Origin: Neurospora intermedia
Lineage: Eukaryota > Ascomycota > Sordariomycetes > Sordariales > Sordariaceae
Assembly: GCA_037102815.1 (NCBI GenBank)
Contig: BTPP01000006.1
Coordinates: 310,001 to 374,000, forward strand
DNA: 64,000 nucleotides
Reading direction: 5' to 3'
Below the pieces are notes generated by a model. It was not told the DNA's origin. It worked only from the letters and a program-made list of their open reading frames with translations, and made no database searches. This document shows, in pieces, positions 34,001 to 46,700 of the stretch. Made by a program: the position numbers and the translations under genes. Position 1 is the first letter of the stretch, and each line of letters opens with the position of its first letter.

Positions 34001-37000
34001 CTACCTATCCAGCGCTTGAGCCTGACACTGTATCATGTCAGCATCTCATATATGCCACACAAGAGTCGCATAGTTGTCAAGAGCGGGCATGCAAGGACCA
34101 CCTACCATCTGGTAATAGATTCCCCGCATCCTCAACAATGCCGCATGGTTTCCTTTTTCCAACACGCGGCCATCTCCAAGAACAAAAATGATATCAGCGT
34201 TCTGGATAGTAGCAAGACGGTGAGCTACCATGATCATTGTTCTGTTCTTCCTGGTCCTTTCCAAGACGGCCTGTACTGCCCGTTCTGTATCGCCATCCAG
34301 ATTGGATGTGGCTTCGTCCAAGAGTAGCAAGCGAGGATTTCGTATCAAGGCCCTTGTAATTGCAAAGCGTTGTTTCTGCCCCCCAGACAGTGTCACTCCC
34401 CTGGATCCGATCTCGGTATTGTATCCGTCTGGGAGAGACATGATAAACTCGTGGATCTCGGCGTCACGACAAGCCTGTTGAATCTGCTCCTCTGTGGTAC
34501 TATCAGGGTTTACTCCCAGTAGTATGTTCTCTCTAATTGTCCCATCGAAAAGATTCGGTTCTTGCGAGACCAGAGATATATCCCTGCGATAGTCTTCGAG
34601 GGACACGGTCGAGATGTCCGTTCCGTTGTACAGGATCTGGCCTGAATTGACGGCATAAAACCTGAACGTTTGTCAGCTGTCTGGTTACCGTGCCCTGCTT
34701 GTGCTCCTCAATAGGTACCTTGACCACTGACCTTTCAAGAAGTGAGACCACTGTTGTTTTCCCGCAACCTAGTTGATGTCAGTTGTCGGCCTATACCCAA
34801 CTAGGTACCTACCCGTTCTCATCAAATTTCCACCTACCAGAAGGCCCGACTATAGCAGCAAACATGTTTTTCTCAACCTTGGCTGGTGTTAGCAGTACTG
34901 CATCAATTTGACTGGATTGTGGCAGGACTAACCGTTATGTCAAGGCCATTAAGCACCGGTACATTCCGGGTTGGATACCTGAACCGTACATCGCGGAACT
35001 CAACTCTAACACCGCTGTCTTTGTCGCCCATGCTACCTCGGTCAAGTGGAGTGCGCGTTGTGTTTTCCTGGCCCTTGACCCTCATCTCAAGGATCCTATC
35101 TACCGCAACATTCGCTTTTGCAATATCTGTGGTGCGCTTAGTACATGTCAAATATCCTAACTCGTACTGCTAACCTACTAGGTCCATAGCTCAGCCATTG
35201 ACCTGCTCCCAATCCACCCTGTCCCGCAGAGTCATCATCAGAAGATCGGCCGAATATAAAAGGCCTCATTGGAGACGCGGGGTAAGCGCAATGTAAGCAT
35301 ACCTGAAGGACGGCGATGTAAACGATCATGTATTGAAATGGCCAGTATTCGCCCTTGAGCATCAGAGATCCACCATACCTGTGAGGTATCGGGTCCCCAG
35401 TCAGCTGTGTTGAAATTCGGGAAGCCGTCGTCGGCGATCGGCCTTGATATGTAGGTGGGTGCTTGCGAACAAACTTACCAGAGAACAAAAGCCGTGCACA
35501 AAAGCGCGATGCTGTCGGCCACGGCAAATACCAAGGTAAACCAACTAGACTTTCCAAATGAATGCTGGACATGTTCTCGGAGGAGTGTTTCATATCGTTC
35601 TATGATGGTATCTTCTAGAGTCAGAGCCGAAACCGTTCTGAAGGCAGTGATGGACTCAGTTGCGAACTTGGCACTCTCTGCAAAAACCTCATTGTTCATT
35701 TTCTCAAATCGCGCTTCGTGTCGAATACGAAGAAAAGAAGCTGCCACGATAAGTGGCATCGAGGAGCATAGCGTGACGATGGTCAGTTTCCATCCAAAGT
35801 AGAAGGATATAATCAAACAGCCAGCGACGTTGAGAATGGAAATGAGCACGAAAGCCATGTTGGTGCCCAGTAATTCTTGAAGTTGGCTTGGATCAGTCGC
35901 CAGACGAGCTGTAAGTGTACCAACCGAGTGATCGTCAGTATCGAAGAAGCCAATAGACTGGGATATGATGTTGTCGAAGTACTCGCAACGATATCGATGT
36001 GTGATGTGCTCGTTCCTCGTGTTAGCATAGTTCCGTCCTCATTTGATGCGAAGAAAGGGAGTAGATTCAAGAAGCGTACAAACGCAATTGTCGAAGACGA
36101 CCATCCTAATACAAAGTAAGAGATCGCAACTAAGATAGCAAGCATGACAAACATCAGACTCCAGAAGCTGGAGAGGCTTGGGAGCCATGGACCCCAGGAT
36201 TGGAACAGTGTGAGCTCTGTTGCAAAGAGGTAGGCAGAAATTGGCTGACTTGCTGTAAGGCCCGAACAAGATTGTCAGATAAGTCTACTCTCTCATTGTT
36301 TCTGTACGGTCGGTACGGTTACATACCTCCGCCGCCGATTGCACTCCCAACCAAGACAGCATACCACTTCCAGTGCTCTTTCTGCTCGCAGATGAGGACC
36401 ATGTATTTTCTCAGGCGGCTCGTCGTAATGAGCTCCGCATCAACACTGGCGTCTGTTGTCATTACCGGACTCCCTGAATTGACTGTTGGTGTCTTAACTT
36501 CCGTATCCTCCACCTTACCACCAAGGCCGCTCGGTAGCTCTTCGGGGTCGGTTGAATCTACCACAAGCTTCTGCGAGGTAGCAAGTGCCCAATATGCTCC
36601 TCCCTCCTCGGCTAAGAGGTCCGAGTGCGTGCCTTGCTGAACAGCCTGACCTTTCTGCAGAACTATGATGTTGTCAGCCTTCTTAACGGTTCCAAGCCGG
36701 TGTGCAATCATTATAGTTGTGCGATTCTTCGACACCTTTTCCAAGGCTGCCTGTACCACCTGTTCCCCGCGAACGTCAATAGAAGAAGTCGCCTCGTCCA
36801 GAATGAGAATTTTCGGGCGCTTTACAATGCTTCGAGCGATTGCTATTCGTTGACGTTGGCCGCCACTCAGTTTGATGCCTGCATCGCCGATAATGGTTGA
36901 GTAACCCTGTATTCAGCTGTCAGCAATCAACCTACACATCAGGAGTCTTTCTTTCCTGGGTGACTTCGAGCTTGGAACTTTACCTCTGGTAACCGGTTGA

Positions 37001-39174
37001 TAAACTCGTCGACAAAGGCCTCCCTGCAAGCCTGTTTTACAAGCTCTTCCTTGGTCTCCAGATTGGCATTTTCCCATTCACTGCCTATCAGACCAAACTC
37101 AACATTTTGATAAATGCTACAGTTGAACAGAAACGGTTCCTGCTGCACGAGGCCGATTTGAGTCCGCCACCACTTAAGATCGATCTCTCTCAGGGGCCGA
37201 CCCCCGACTTCGACAAGGCCGTTACGCCATAACAAACTCTTCGTTTTTGCCTGCTTGTTAGCAAAATGGTTCGGTTTTCATTTTCAAGTCAAGAGCGACG
37301 TATTGTGAGGCCACATACCATATCATTGCTCTCGAGAGACTCGATTTCATACCATCGCATCAGAAGCCCAACAATTGTGGTTTTGCCAGATCCGGAAGAT
37401 CCAACAACTGCGGTGGTTTTCCCCATAGGGAAGCGGATACTGAGGTTATTCAGGATCACCAGGTCTGGTCTGGTGGGATATGCGAAGTTCACGTCTTGAA
37501 GTACAATATCTTGGAATGCAGAAACGTCTGGCGCCTTAAGACCTGTTTTGTCGGGTCTTGTTGCGTCAATGATAGTATAGAAAACAGTGGCCGCGCCAGC
37601 TGCCCGAGTAGCCGCGGATAAGGGCGAGGTAATTCCACTTATAGAGGTGGTCATGAGCACGATAGACATTAGGACACTTGATGCCAAACCAATCAGTCAC
37701 TTTGTCCGGTATTTGGCAGTGAACCTGGCGGGGAGTATCGTGGTTACGCACACAACCAAGGTCTCTGCGCTGTTGAAGCGAAGCTCGTAGTACATTCGAA
37801 TCGAGTACCAGAATGAAAGGGCGAAAGTCCTGGAAAATGTTAGCAGTGACTCAGGTTTTTTGTTATGGCAACAAGGGCGGCAAGTAACTCACGCGTATAT
37901 CGAAAACTGTACTGTTGGAGAGACGTCAGAAGATTCAAGAGGATCCGCTCGACGGTACATATGTGGAGGGTCGGCCCAAAGAAAGAATGAATTCGGGCAC
38001 TTACCTGGCGCTTGCTGCAGCGCGATGATGGGAGACATTTTCAATCCCCGATGACGAGATTCGTCCACCCATTTGACATACTTTTTAGCCATCTTCTCCT
38101 GTGCACCACAGGCTGCAATCATTCTCATGGAGCTGAATACCTCGTTTGCAACCATAGATGCCTGGAGATCAGCATATTGTACGCCATTCATGTGCTTGAC
38201 GAGAAAAGGGGTAGTTGCAGCATAGACCACTGTGATCAACACAAGACCACTGCTCGTGACCAAAGTCAAGCTCCAACTGTATGTGATGGCAATTACAAAT
38301 GCAGCTGTTACAGTTGATATGGATTGAAGAAAGGCTGAAAGTTTCTCGGAGATGCCCGCTTGAAGTACACTAGCTGTTATAGTGATGATGGCGGCAGTTT
38401 GGCCGGGGGGAAGGACGTCTAGCGTGGAGATTGGCTGCCCGAATAAACACTTCAGGTATTCCAGTCGGATAGTAGCTGAGATTCGCAAGCTCGACATACG
38501 AAAGCCCACCTAGACATTCGACATAACCTGTAAACGATGCGTGTGCTGCGCGAGAAGAAGGGGGACAAACGGTGAGGCACTTACGTAGGCAACATAATCA
38601 AGTACAAGCCTAATGAAAAAAAGGCCGACAAGATACAGGCTGTGAAAACTTTGGTCAAAATCATGTTGACTCGCTGCTGCCCGAGAGTTGGAACGAGACT
38701 TACGCGCAGCTACTTATGGCGTTTTTGAAGAGCTCATATGTGGTTGAAGCATCGGCACCGTAGTATACCGTGAAGGATCCCACCATTCTGCCTATCTATA
38801 AGTCAATTCGCACGCATCACTACCTGCTTATTGACTGTGAGTTGAAAAGTCAGTGAGACATACCAAAAATCATGTTCATGAGGGGCATAGTAATGCCAGC
38901 GCCTATAGAGGTCGCAACAGCTGCGCTAACAAGTACCCTGTCGAGCCATGTCGAAAAGGAGAATATGCGCTGGCGAAAGTATCAGAAACTGAGTCTTCAA
39001 GCAGCTGCGTATCAAGATACACACAATAAAGTCTGAGAGAGCTGTTTTGCATCCGGGCTTCAGCAGGAGGGGTTTCATTCCCGCTTTGCTCGCTGGAGAT
39101 GGTGGATTTGGAGGCGAAACTAGCGACTCGGGGATGGGGTGTTCGCCGCCAGACGCAAACTCTTCCTCGGCCAT
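34001..39174 (-). CDS. ABC transporter, full-size ABCB/MDR type
   Basis: A membrane efflux pump with the order TMD-NBD-TMD-NBD, split by a dozen or more short introns. It starts at 39174 ([10 protein letters not shown]). After a 50-codon exon it continues with [15 protein letters not shown], the first membrane helix. TMD1 lies in about 38,970-37,700. NBD1 lies in about 37,600-36,600, with Walker [10 protein letters not shown] (37,378-37,404), [14 protein letters not shown] and Walker [16 protein letters not shown]2 follows. NBD2 has Walker A GPSGCGKTT interrupted by an intron (about 34,765-34,839), then [23 protein letters not shown] and [12 protein letters not shown]. The last exon, 34027-34001, encodes CQAQALDR and stop. 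Size and layout fit Pmd1/MDR-type pumps of about 1250-1300 residues. Lying beside a hydrolase and a polyketide synthase, it may export the product, but this is inferred. Confidence 0.93.
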
Positions 39175-40717
39175 CTCTTTGACTCTCGAATTATTGAGGT
39201 CTCCTAAGGATTGACGCAGCTAGTGTAGGTGCTCTCGTAGAAGTGGTTACAGAACCAAAAGGGTATATTGACGCGTATATCTCCGCGCTCAATACATGCG
39301 CGCAGTTCCCTTATTTGAATGGAGATGAAAAGGGAATATGAGGCAAAGAGCGGGGGGATAGAGCCTGTCTCAAGCCACATCTACCGTTGATCGCGATTGC
39401 AATCCAACTATTGTGCACTGACATTCGCAAAGAAGTGCGCCCAAAAGAGATTGTGAACGGTCAGCATGGGTCGCAGGCGACCTTTGACAGGCGCGTTGAA
39501 CAATATACATCAAACAAAGCATGGGGCTACCATGAATCCGGTTTTCGTACTTCAACAGCCTGCTCCGACGTTAATATGGAACTTCGCAATACAATATAAG
39601 GGTATTATATTTCATGCTTGGTACTCGAATAGGGATCTGAACCAAGTCGCGAATGGTATCCGCGCTTATCGACAAGTGGTACCATGTGATTTGCGGCCAA
39701 GTTCTCTACTTCTCGACGGCAACGGAGAAGAGAATCAACCTGGCTGAAGTACATATTGCGAGCCCCAGGCTGGGAATGGAGGTACTTTGATACCCAGCTT
39801 GCAACATATCTGGGTACCCCGGAGAGTTGCATCGGTCTCGGATGATGGACCGGCAACGCTACAGTCGAGCTGTGGCGATGTCACGACAGCATGAGTAAAA
39901 CAGTGACTGGTTCGAAATTCGATAGGACAGTCGCTTCCACGTTGACGGGTACCTTAGTCTTGCCGTATCATTTTCCCGTCTCTTAGCATCTTGGCTGATA
40001 TTCAAGCAAGCATGTGCCGCAAACTGTTCTCCGTGGGGCAATTTAGCCTCAATTGGCCTATAGAATTGCGATTCCATTCCTTTGTCCATCGATAGATGAG
40101 GTGGCCAGGGTAGCAGGGGCCCTAGGCCCTTTGGTCCGGTTGTATACTGGCACAGGAAGGTTATCTCGAAAGAGAACTTTCAGTCTCTGTTCCCACCCCG
40201 ATATTGTTAAGATTCTCATCTCGCTTTTTCTCCATTTGATTTCACTGCTTGGTGCAGTCATTGGTCTTTGAACCCCTACCGCCTACCTCCTGGTTGGTCG
40301 CCAACATACATTCAGCCGTGTGATTTCCTGCACAGCCAGAGCTGTGACCATGTAGTGCCGAAACGATCCAAATAATCGATCAAGCTGCATTCTCCCTTGT
40401 CCTGTAACTGCAAAGTGGGCGTCCCAATGCCGTCGTCAAGTCATTGTCCGGTCCTTTGCATTCAAAGTACCTTGGGGAACACGGACAGCTCCCGAAACTG
40501 TGCCGCGACCGAGAGCCACTCCCGGTATGCTGCTACATAATGCCTCGCTTCGCCAGGCTTGGCTGGTTGCCCAATCCTTTATGGCACCTGATATTGATCC
40601 ATGTTGGCCATTCACTTGGTTCGCTTGAGGCTTCGGGTAAGGTGTCTTTGTATTACCAATTCGACATTTATCCGTTTACTGTTTCTGCGCAAACGGCTGT
40701 CCTTTAACAGACGCTAC
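39175..40717. other. Intergenic between ABC transporter and hydrolase
   Basis: Presumably holds the ABC transporter promoter and the 3' end of the hydrolase. Short frames only. AT-rich patches at 39,240-39,640 may be decayed sequence. No gene seen. Confidence 0.45.
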
Positions 40718-41679
40718 TCAGGCATGGATTCCATAGAGGCAGGCAGCCTCCCGTACCACATTAGCCAGTTCCTTCACAGTTTCCTTGTCCCGCGGTAGCG
40801 TGTGGCCCTTGGCGTGATCGAAGAGATAGGCAGTAGCGGGATCGCACACATTGTAAAGGGCCAAAGATCCATGGACATAAGGGTCCAAGGAGCCGACTAG
40901 AGTGCAGACACTGTCAGCCACGTATTTATTGATGACATTCTGGTAGGCGCTTTTACTCACTAATATGACATGTAGGGATTTCAATCACGACGTCGGATTC
41001 GTCGCTCAGAATCATGTGGTGGGTGTCAGGGTCGACGGGGGGCCAGCCAGCGAAAAAGATGGCGTACTTGAACATGGGCTTGATACCCTTCTTCTTGAAG
41101 CGCCTCTGCTCGTGAAGCAGAAGCGTGGCAGCAACAGTGGCGCCTTCCGAATAGCCAATGATGGCATCAAATGGGCCGCGCTCGTCCATGATTTTGATTA
41201 GATATTTGAGTGCATTGTCGGTACTGCGATGTGAGGTGGCGACGCCCTCGCTCATCAGCTCTCGCATGGTGTCCTCGGGACTCTCACAGTCGGGAAAGTC
41301 CCTGATTCTGGCCAGGACGTCATCGTCTTGGGTCTTCTCCACATCCCGGTCGGGCTCGATAAAGCGGTAATAGGGCGGCTGTCCAAAGTACTCCTCGAAA
41401 CCCTCGGGCGGCACGGCTTTGCAGGGGCCGTGGATGAAGTGGAAGGTAGCCGTTCCATCTTCAGTCAACTCCTTGACGATAGGTGCTAGGTTGAGGTGTT
41501 GTTAGACTGGATATCCTTGTATAGAAGGCTTCTCTCTATTTGGCGCCCTTCTTACCTAGCTGAACCTGGAACTTCTGACATGGGTTATGTCCGGTCAGCA
41601 AGGCGGTCCATCAAAGAAAGCGTGCCTTGTACTTACATCGGAGCTGCCATAGGCTCCCGGAAGACAGAGAAACCGCATT
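40718..41679 (-). CDS. FSH1/LovG-like serine hydrolase, apparent 1-nt frame break in exon 1
   Basis: An alpha/beta-hydrolase of the FSH1 family, to which the polyketide-releasing thioesterase LovG belongs. Exons are 41679-41637, 41574-41556, 41485-40961 and 40896-40718, about 255 codons. It begins MRFLCLPGAYGSS, the family start. The catalytic triad is visible as GYSEGA (nucleophile Ser), the Asp in GSLDPYV and the His in GHTLPR. The exon joins are otherwise exact (CTAG/CACC and ATTA/TCGG). Exon 1 as written (43 nt) is one base too long, because a CCC run at about 41,639-41,643 puts the 3' part out of frame. One C fewer gives the expected reading. It is either an assembly error or a real lesion. 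It lies divergently next to the polyketide synthase, with starts 2.1 kb apart, a normal position for a trans-acting releasing enzyme. Confidence 0.82.
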
Positions 41680-43342
41680 GCGACAAGTATGTGGCTTTCT
41701 TCTCGTCGCAATGAGCATAGAAATCAATCACGCAGATCAAAAGACTATAAAAGGCCCTGGGATGGAGAGGGGGGAGGCGTCAAGGTGAGGGGGCATCAGA
41801 TAGATGGACCACACTACCTGGGTCTCGGTCTAAACCAAGACCTGCACATATGATAGGAACCAGAACATATGACATATATCTACGTGGTCAGAGTATGCCC
41901 CGTCCTCATACATGATCTCATGGGCATCCCCAGCTAGGCGCCATAGCAGAGGAAGTATGATAGATGGCCGTTGTGCTGAGCACCCAGGAAATATCCGGCA
42001 GCAAGTTCCGATGGCCTTGACCTTTTGACCGACGAGGATTTCCAGATTCTAGAGCCGGCGGGAACATGACAGCGGCATCGCCGCGATGTGGGTGGACGGC
42101 TGGAAGGATGTTATGATATGCCGTGGTTAATTAGGATGATATTATCGGGCATCGGGTGAAAAATTGCCCTTAGGTTGGGGGTTGCCTTGGGGGTTTGATT
42201 GAGCTTGGTGGAACTTCATTAGGGGTGCGGAGGGAAAGCTTTTTGGGCGAGAGCTGCATATAGATGATTGTTCAACAGAAGGTGATGAGGTCTTGTCGGT
42301 TGGATGGATAGAAATTATGTTAGTGATAACCTTAGTTGGTTTGGTTGATTAGTATTGCTTAGAGCGGGGGATGGAGGTTTCCCTTGGGAATGGGGGCGAG
42401 CTGTCGGGTATTACCTAACTACTACATAGCGGGTTAGTGCCGGGACAAGATATGGATCGATTAGAGGTATCGACTAGGTACCTTGACTCGAGCCTGACTC
42501 TTAGCACTCATGCGCGGCAAGTGCCGTGACTGCTTTTCGTTCCAGGTACCGTGAACCCACTCAATGCCGTTACAAGTAGAGGTACCTACTATCGACCGAG
42601 CAAGCCACCAATCGCAGGGAGGGCGCGGTTAAACATTACTATCGATAAGAGGCTTCAATCAACCCGACGACATCGATGCATTCCGCTTCCACTCAATCAT
42701 CCTGCCCGGGCAAAGACAACTAACTCAAGTATCTTCACTCACTCGTCACTTCCGTGTCTGTCAACATCCAGCACCCGGACACCGACCATGGCTTGTTCCT
42801 TCCCATAGAGGCTGTAAACACCACCTCACCTTCCATTCCGGTCCTTTGAGCCGCGCATGTCAAGTAATGTGACTTGACCCGGGCATATTGCAGTGCCTTC
42901 CTCGGGCGCAGGAAATCGAGAGGGAGGGAAAAGAAAAAAGAAGTCGCATTCGTATCATGGATTGCTGTGGCATGCCAATTTGCTGCCGCTCTCCAAGATG
43001 CCATGTTACTCCCACTCCGCCGTCCCTCCGCTGCCTACCCTGCCGGCCTCATCGATCCAGCCTCTCGCCAGACAAATCACCTTGACCACCTACCTTGTCT
43101 GTGATGATCTGTCGACATTCCACACACTCTCACACGGACTACACACTGCGAGATTAGCCGCCACACACGGGCCTAAGGATGTCTGTCATCTTGCCGGCGC
43201 TGGAGTCTGGACGATGTGGGATGGAGATGCAAATGCACTTTGACTTTGATCAAGTGAACAGCAAGCTGGGTCGGCTTTCGTCTCCCTGGCACCCAGCCTG
43301 GTCTGTTCAAAGCTCCCTTCGCCCATGGCCATCCTATCGCAG

Positions 43343-43377
<35 letters not shown>

Positions 43378-43744
43378 CAGCAGCCTGCTTCTCCGGAGAC
43401 TTCAGGTTTGGGACTCGGTCGACAGCCTCCGTTCTTCTCCCCAGGAGGGTCTCCGGGGAATTAGTCTAGTCTCGTATCGATATTGACTTCCTGCCAAATC
43501 GGGCCTGCGGTCCCGAACCAACTTCGCACCACCCGCGTCCTTGCCATCCACGTTGATCCTGTATGCTGCAGTCTCTCCAGCTGCCGTCAGATAAGAGTCC
43601 AAATCATCCGCTCTGTTGTCTTGCTCACTTCTGACCATCGTATTGCCCTCCTGTAAGCACATCTCAACAGACAAGCTTCTGCCCTCCTCAGACAACCAGA
43701 AGTCCTGACAAAGAGACGAGCCAATGCGACTTCCTTGACCTCCA
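41680..43744. promoter_or_regulatory. Divergent intergenic region between hydrolase and polyketide synthase
   Basis: A 2.1-kb region that must hold the promoters of both the minus-strand hydrolase and the plus-strand polyketide synthase. It includes GGTACCT words near 42,475-42,485 and 42,545-42,585 and a run of 34 C at 43343-43376, about 370 bp before the synthase ATG. No cluster-regulator site can be named and no gene is supportable. Confidence 0.5.
43343..43376 (+). repeat. Poly-C run (34 C) upstream of the polyketide synthase
   Basis: An uninterrupted C homopolymer, the longest in the window. It lies about 370 bp upstream of the synthase start, in the likely promoter or leader. Runs like this are unstable and the length may be miscounted. 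Confidence 0.95.
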
Positions 43745-46700
43745 ATGGCGCCCATTGCTGTGACGCCGGATAGCTCAACCGCCAGTCCTTCTGGCGACAG
43801 CTGGAACAGTTACCTTCATGTGCGTAATGGTGACAGCCATAACATCATCAGCAACAACGGCCATGATCATGGCGAATACGCCCTCTCGGCAGCCGTAGGG
43901 AATGGCCATGGCAGCTGGACTGCCGAACCTGGGATCGGCTTGAGTTCCCCTCTCCCTCCCCCCGGCCATCTTCAAGATATGCCCATAGCCATTGTTGGGA
44001 TGGCCTGTCGGATGCCTGGCAATGTCTCTACTCCGGCCGAATTCTGGGAGCTCTGCACTAGGGCCCGGTCTGGCTGGTCCGAAACTCCCAAGCAGAGATT
44101 CAACAGTGCCCGCTTCCATCATCCCAACCAGGGCAAAGGCGGCACTCTGAATCCCGTCGGCGGCAACTTCTTAAATGTCGACCTGGCTGCCTTTGATGCT
44201 CCATTCTTTGGTTTGACTGAGAAGGAGGCCATTTCCATGGATCCCCAGCAGCGTCTTCTTCTCGAATGCACCTTTGAAGCCCTCGAAAATGCTGGCATAC
44301 CAAAGCATACCATTGCCGGAAAGGACGTTGGCGTTTTTGTCGGCGGTTCCTTTCCCGAGTACGAATCTCATCTCTTCCGAGACCCAGATACCATACCTAT
44401 GCACCAGGCAACCGGTAAGTCTCTTTAGTTCCCTCCATCAAAACTACACCTGGTAGCGACGTCAAGGACCTTGCAAGGCTGACACTCTCCCTTGTACATT
44501 GGCTTGAAAAGGTTGTGCATATGCCATGCAGTCTAACCGCATATCGCACTTCTTCGACCTACGAGGCCCCAGTTTCACGGCCGATACAGCATGCTCCTCT
44601 AGCATGGTAGCCATACATCTGGCTTGCCAGAGCTTGCGAACCGGTGAATGTAGCGCCGCTTTGGTCGGTGGCTGTCACCTCAACATGCTTCCCGAGTTCT
44701 GGATCTCCTTTTCGACTTGCAGGTGAGTCTAATACAACCAGCAAGGCTTCCCCTGATATCGTAGCGTCGCCTTATCAGTCGCATCTGATCGTTCCAATGT
44801 TCTAACCATCTCGGTCACAGACTGCTCTCGGATGCCGGCCGTTCATTTTCTTTTGACAATCGAGGCACGGGGTTTGGCCGTGGAGAGGGCTGTGGCATGA
44901 TTGTCCTGAAGCCACTGGACCAAGCCATAAAGGACAAGGATCCCATCAGGGCAGTGATTGCCGCAACTGGTCTCAACCAAGATGGCAAGACGCCCGGCAT
45001 CACTGTGCCACATGGGCGAGCGCAAGGTCAGTCAGCACCCAGAGCCACGATAATTGATCTGACTTGGATGAGACACTGACCCCCCATTATCGATCTGAAG
45101 AGGACCTCATACGCAAAGTATATGGCAGGGCTGGCCTCGACCCGAATTTGTGCGGCTTCGTCGAGGCCCATGGAACTGGCACTAGGGTTGGTGATCCCAT
45201 CGAAGCCACTGCCATTCACAATGTTTTGGGCCAAGACAGAAGCCCACGCAACCCTCTATGGATCGGCTCTGTGAAATCCAACATTGGCCATTTGGAAGGG
45301 GCCTCCGGTATGTCATTACTACGCTACCTTTAAACATTGGCTGCCCTATTCCATACTAATTTGTTCCTGCTTCTCCGTCTCCAGGTATTGCCGGTGTCAT
45401 TAAAGCAGCCCTTATGCTTGAGCGTGGCTTCATCCTTCCAAACCATGATTTCAAGCAGCCAAACCCGAGGATCCCCTGGAAAGAATGGAATTTAGAGGTC
45501 CCGGTGACCCAAAGGCCGTGGCCGCGCGGCAAGAAGTACATCAGTGTGAATAATTTTGGTTTTGGTGGCACAAATGGCCATGTTGTACTGACAGCCGCAC
45601 CATTCCTGCGTTCCAGAACTTCGGGGTCCTCCCATGATGACATCCTCATGGCTTCGAATAAGTCAGGGCTGGGCCGCAAGCTTTACATCACCACGGCTCA
45701 TGACAAGGCAGCCCTTTCGCAACAGATGAAGAATATCGTGGTCTACCTTGAGCAGAGGCCCGAGATCTTCCAAGTAGATCTAACCAGCAACCTGGCTTAC
45801 ACGCTTGGGCAGCGGCGGTCCCTCCTGCAATGGAGAGCTGCCATTCCCGCTATCAACTCATTTGAGTTAATCGAAGCTATCAATGGAGAAAAGGCGATAA
45901 CCGGTAAAGAAACCGAGCCTCTTAGGCTTGGTTTTATTTTCACCGGTCAGGGTGCTCAATGGTATGCCATGGGTCGGGAATTGTACGAGCAATATCCAAC
46001 GTTCAGTGCGAGTATTTTGCAGGCCGATGCCTGTTTAGTCGCTCTTGGAGCAGAATGGTCACTTGTCGGTAAGCATGGGTCGCCAACACAAGGTCCCAAA
46101 AAGATATATGGCAGAATATCACTAACTCAATCCATACTCTGGCAGAGGAACTCGGAAGAGATGCCAAAACCAGCAGGATCAGTGAGGCACACATTAGCCA
46201 ACCATCATGTACTGCGGTACAGTTAGCACTTGTTAACTTGCTACGAGGCTGGGGCCTGCAGCCAACTGCTGTTGCAGGCCACTCGAGTGGTGAGATCGCT
46301 GCTGCATATGCTGCGGGCATCATTGACTTTGAGTCTGCCATGGTAATTGCCTATCATCGAGGTAGACTGATTCCTATTCTCAAAATGAAGTACCCTGAGC
46401 TTCAGGGTCGCATGATGGCGGTTGGAGGAAGCAAGAAGGAATTCACACCCCTTATCGAAGGACTACAAGCGAAGGAAGTCCGGATTGCTTGCTACAACAG
46501 TCCTTCTAGTTTAACTATTTCCGGCGATGAACCTGCCTTGGCCGAATTGGAGAGGATTTGCGAGAAAAGGCAGCTGTTCAACAGGCGTCTGGTCGTCGAC
46601 GTCGCTTACCATTCCCACCACATGAACTTGGTCGCCAAGGATTACCGTGCTTCCATCGCCAACCTTCAGCCGCCAGCTCGAACTGACGTGCAGTTTCACT

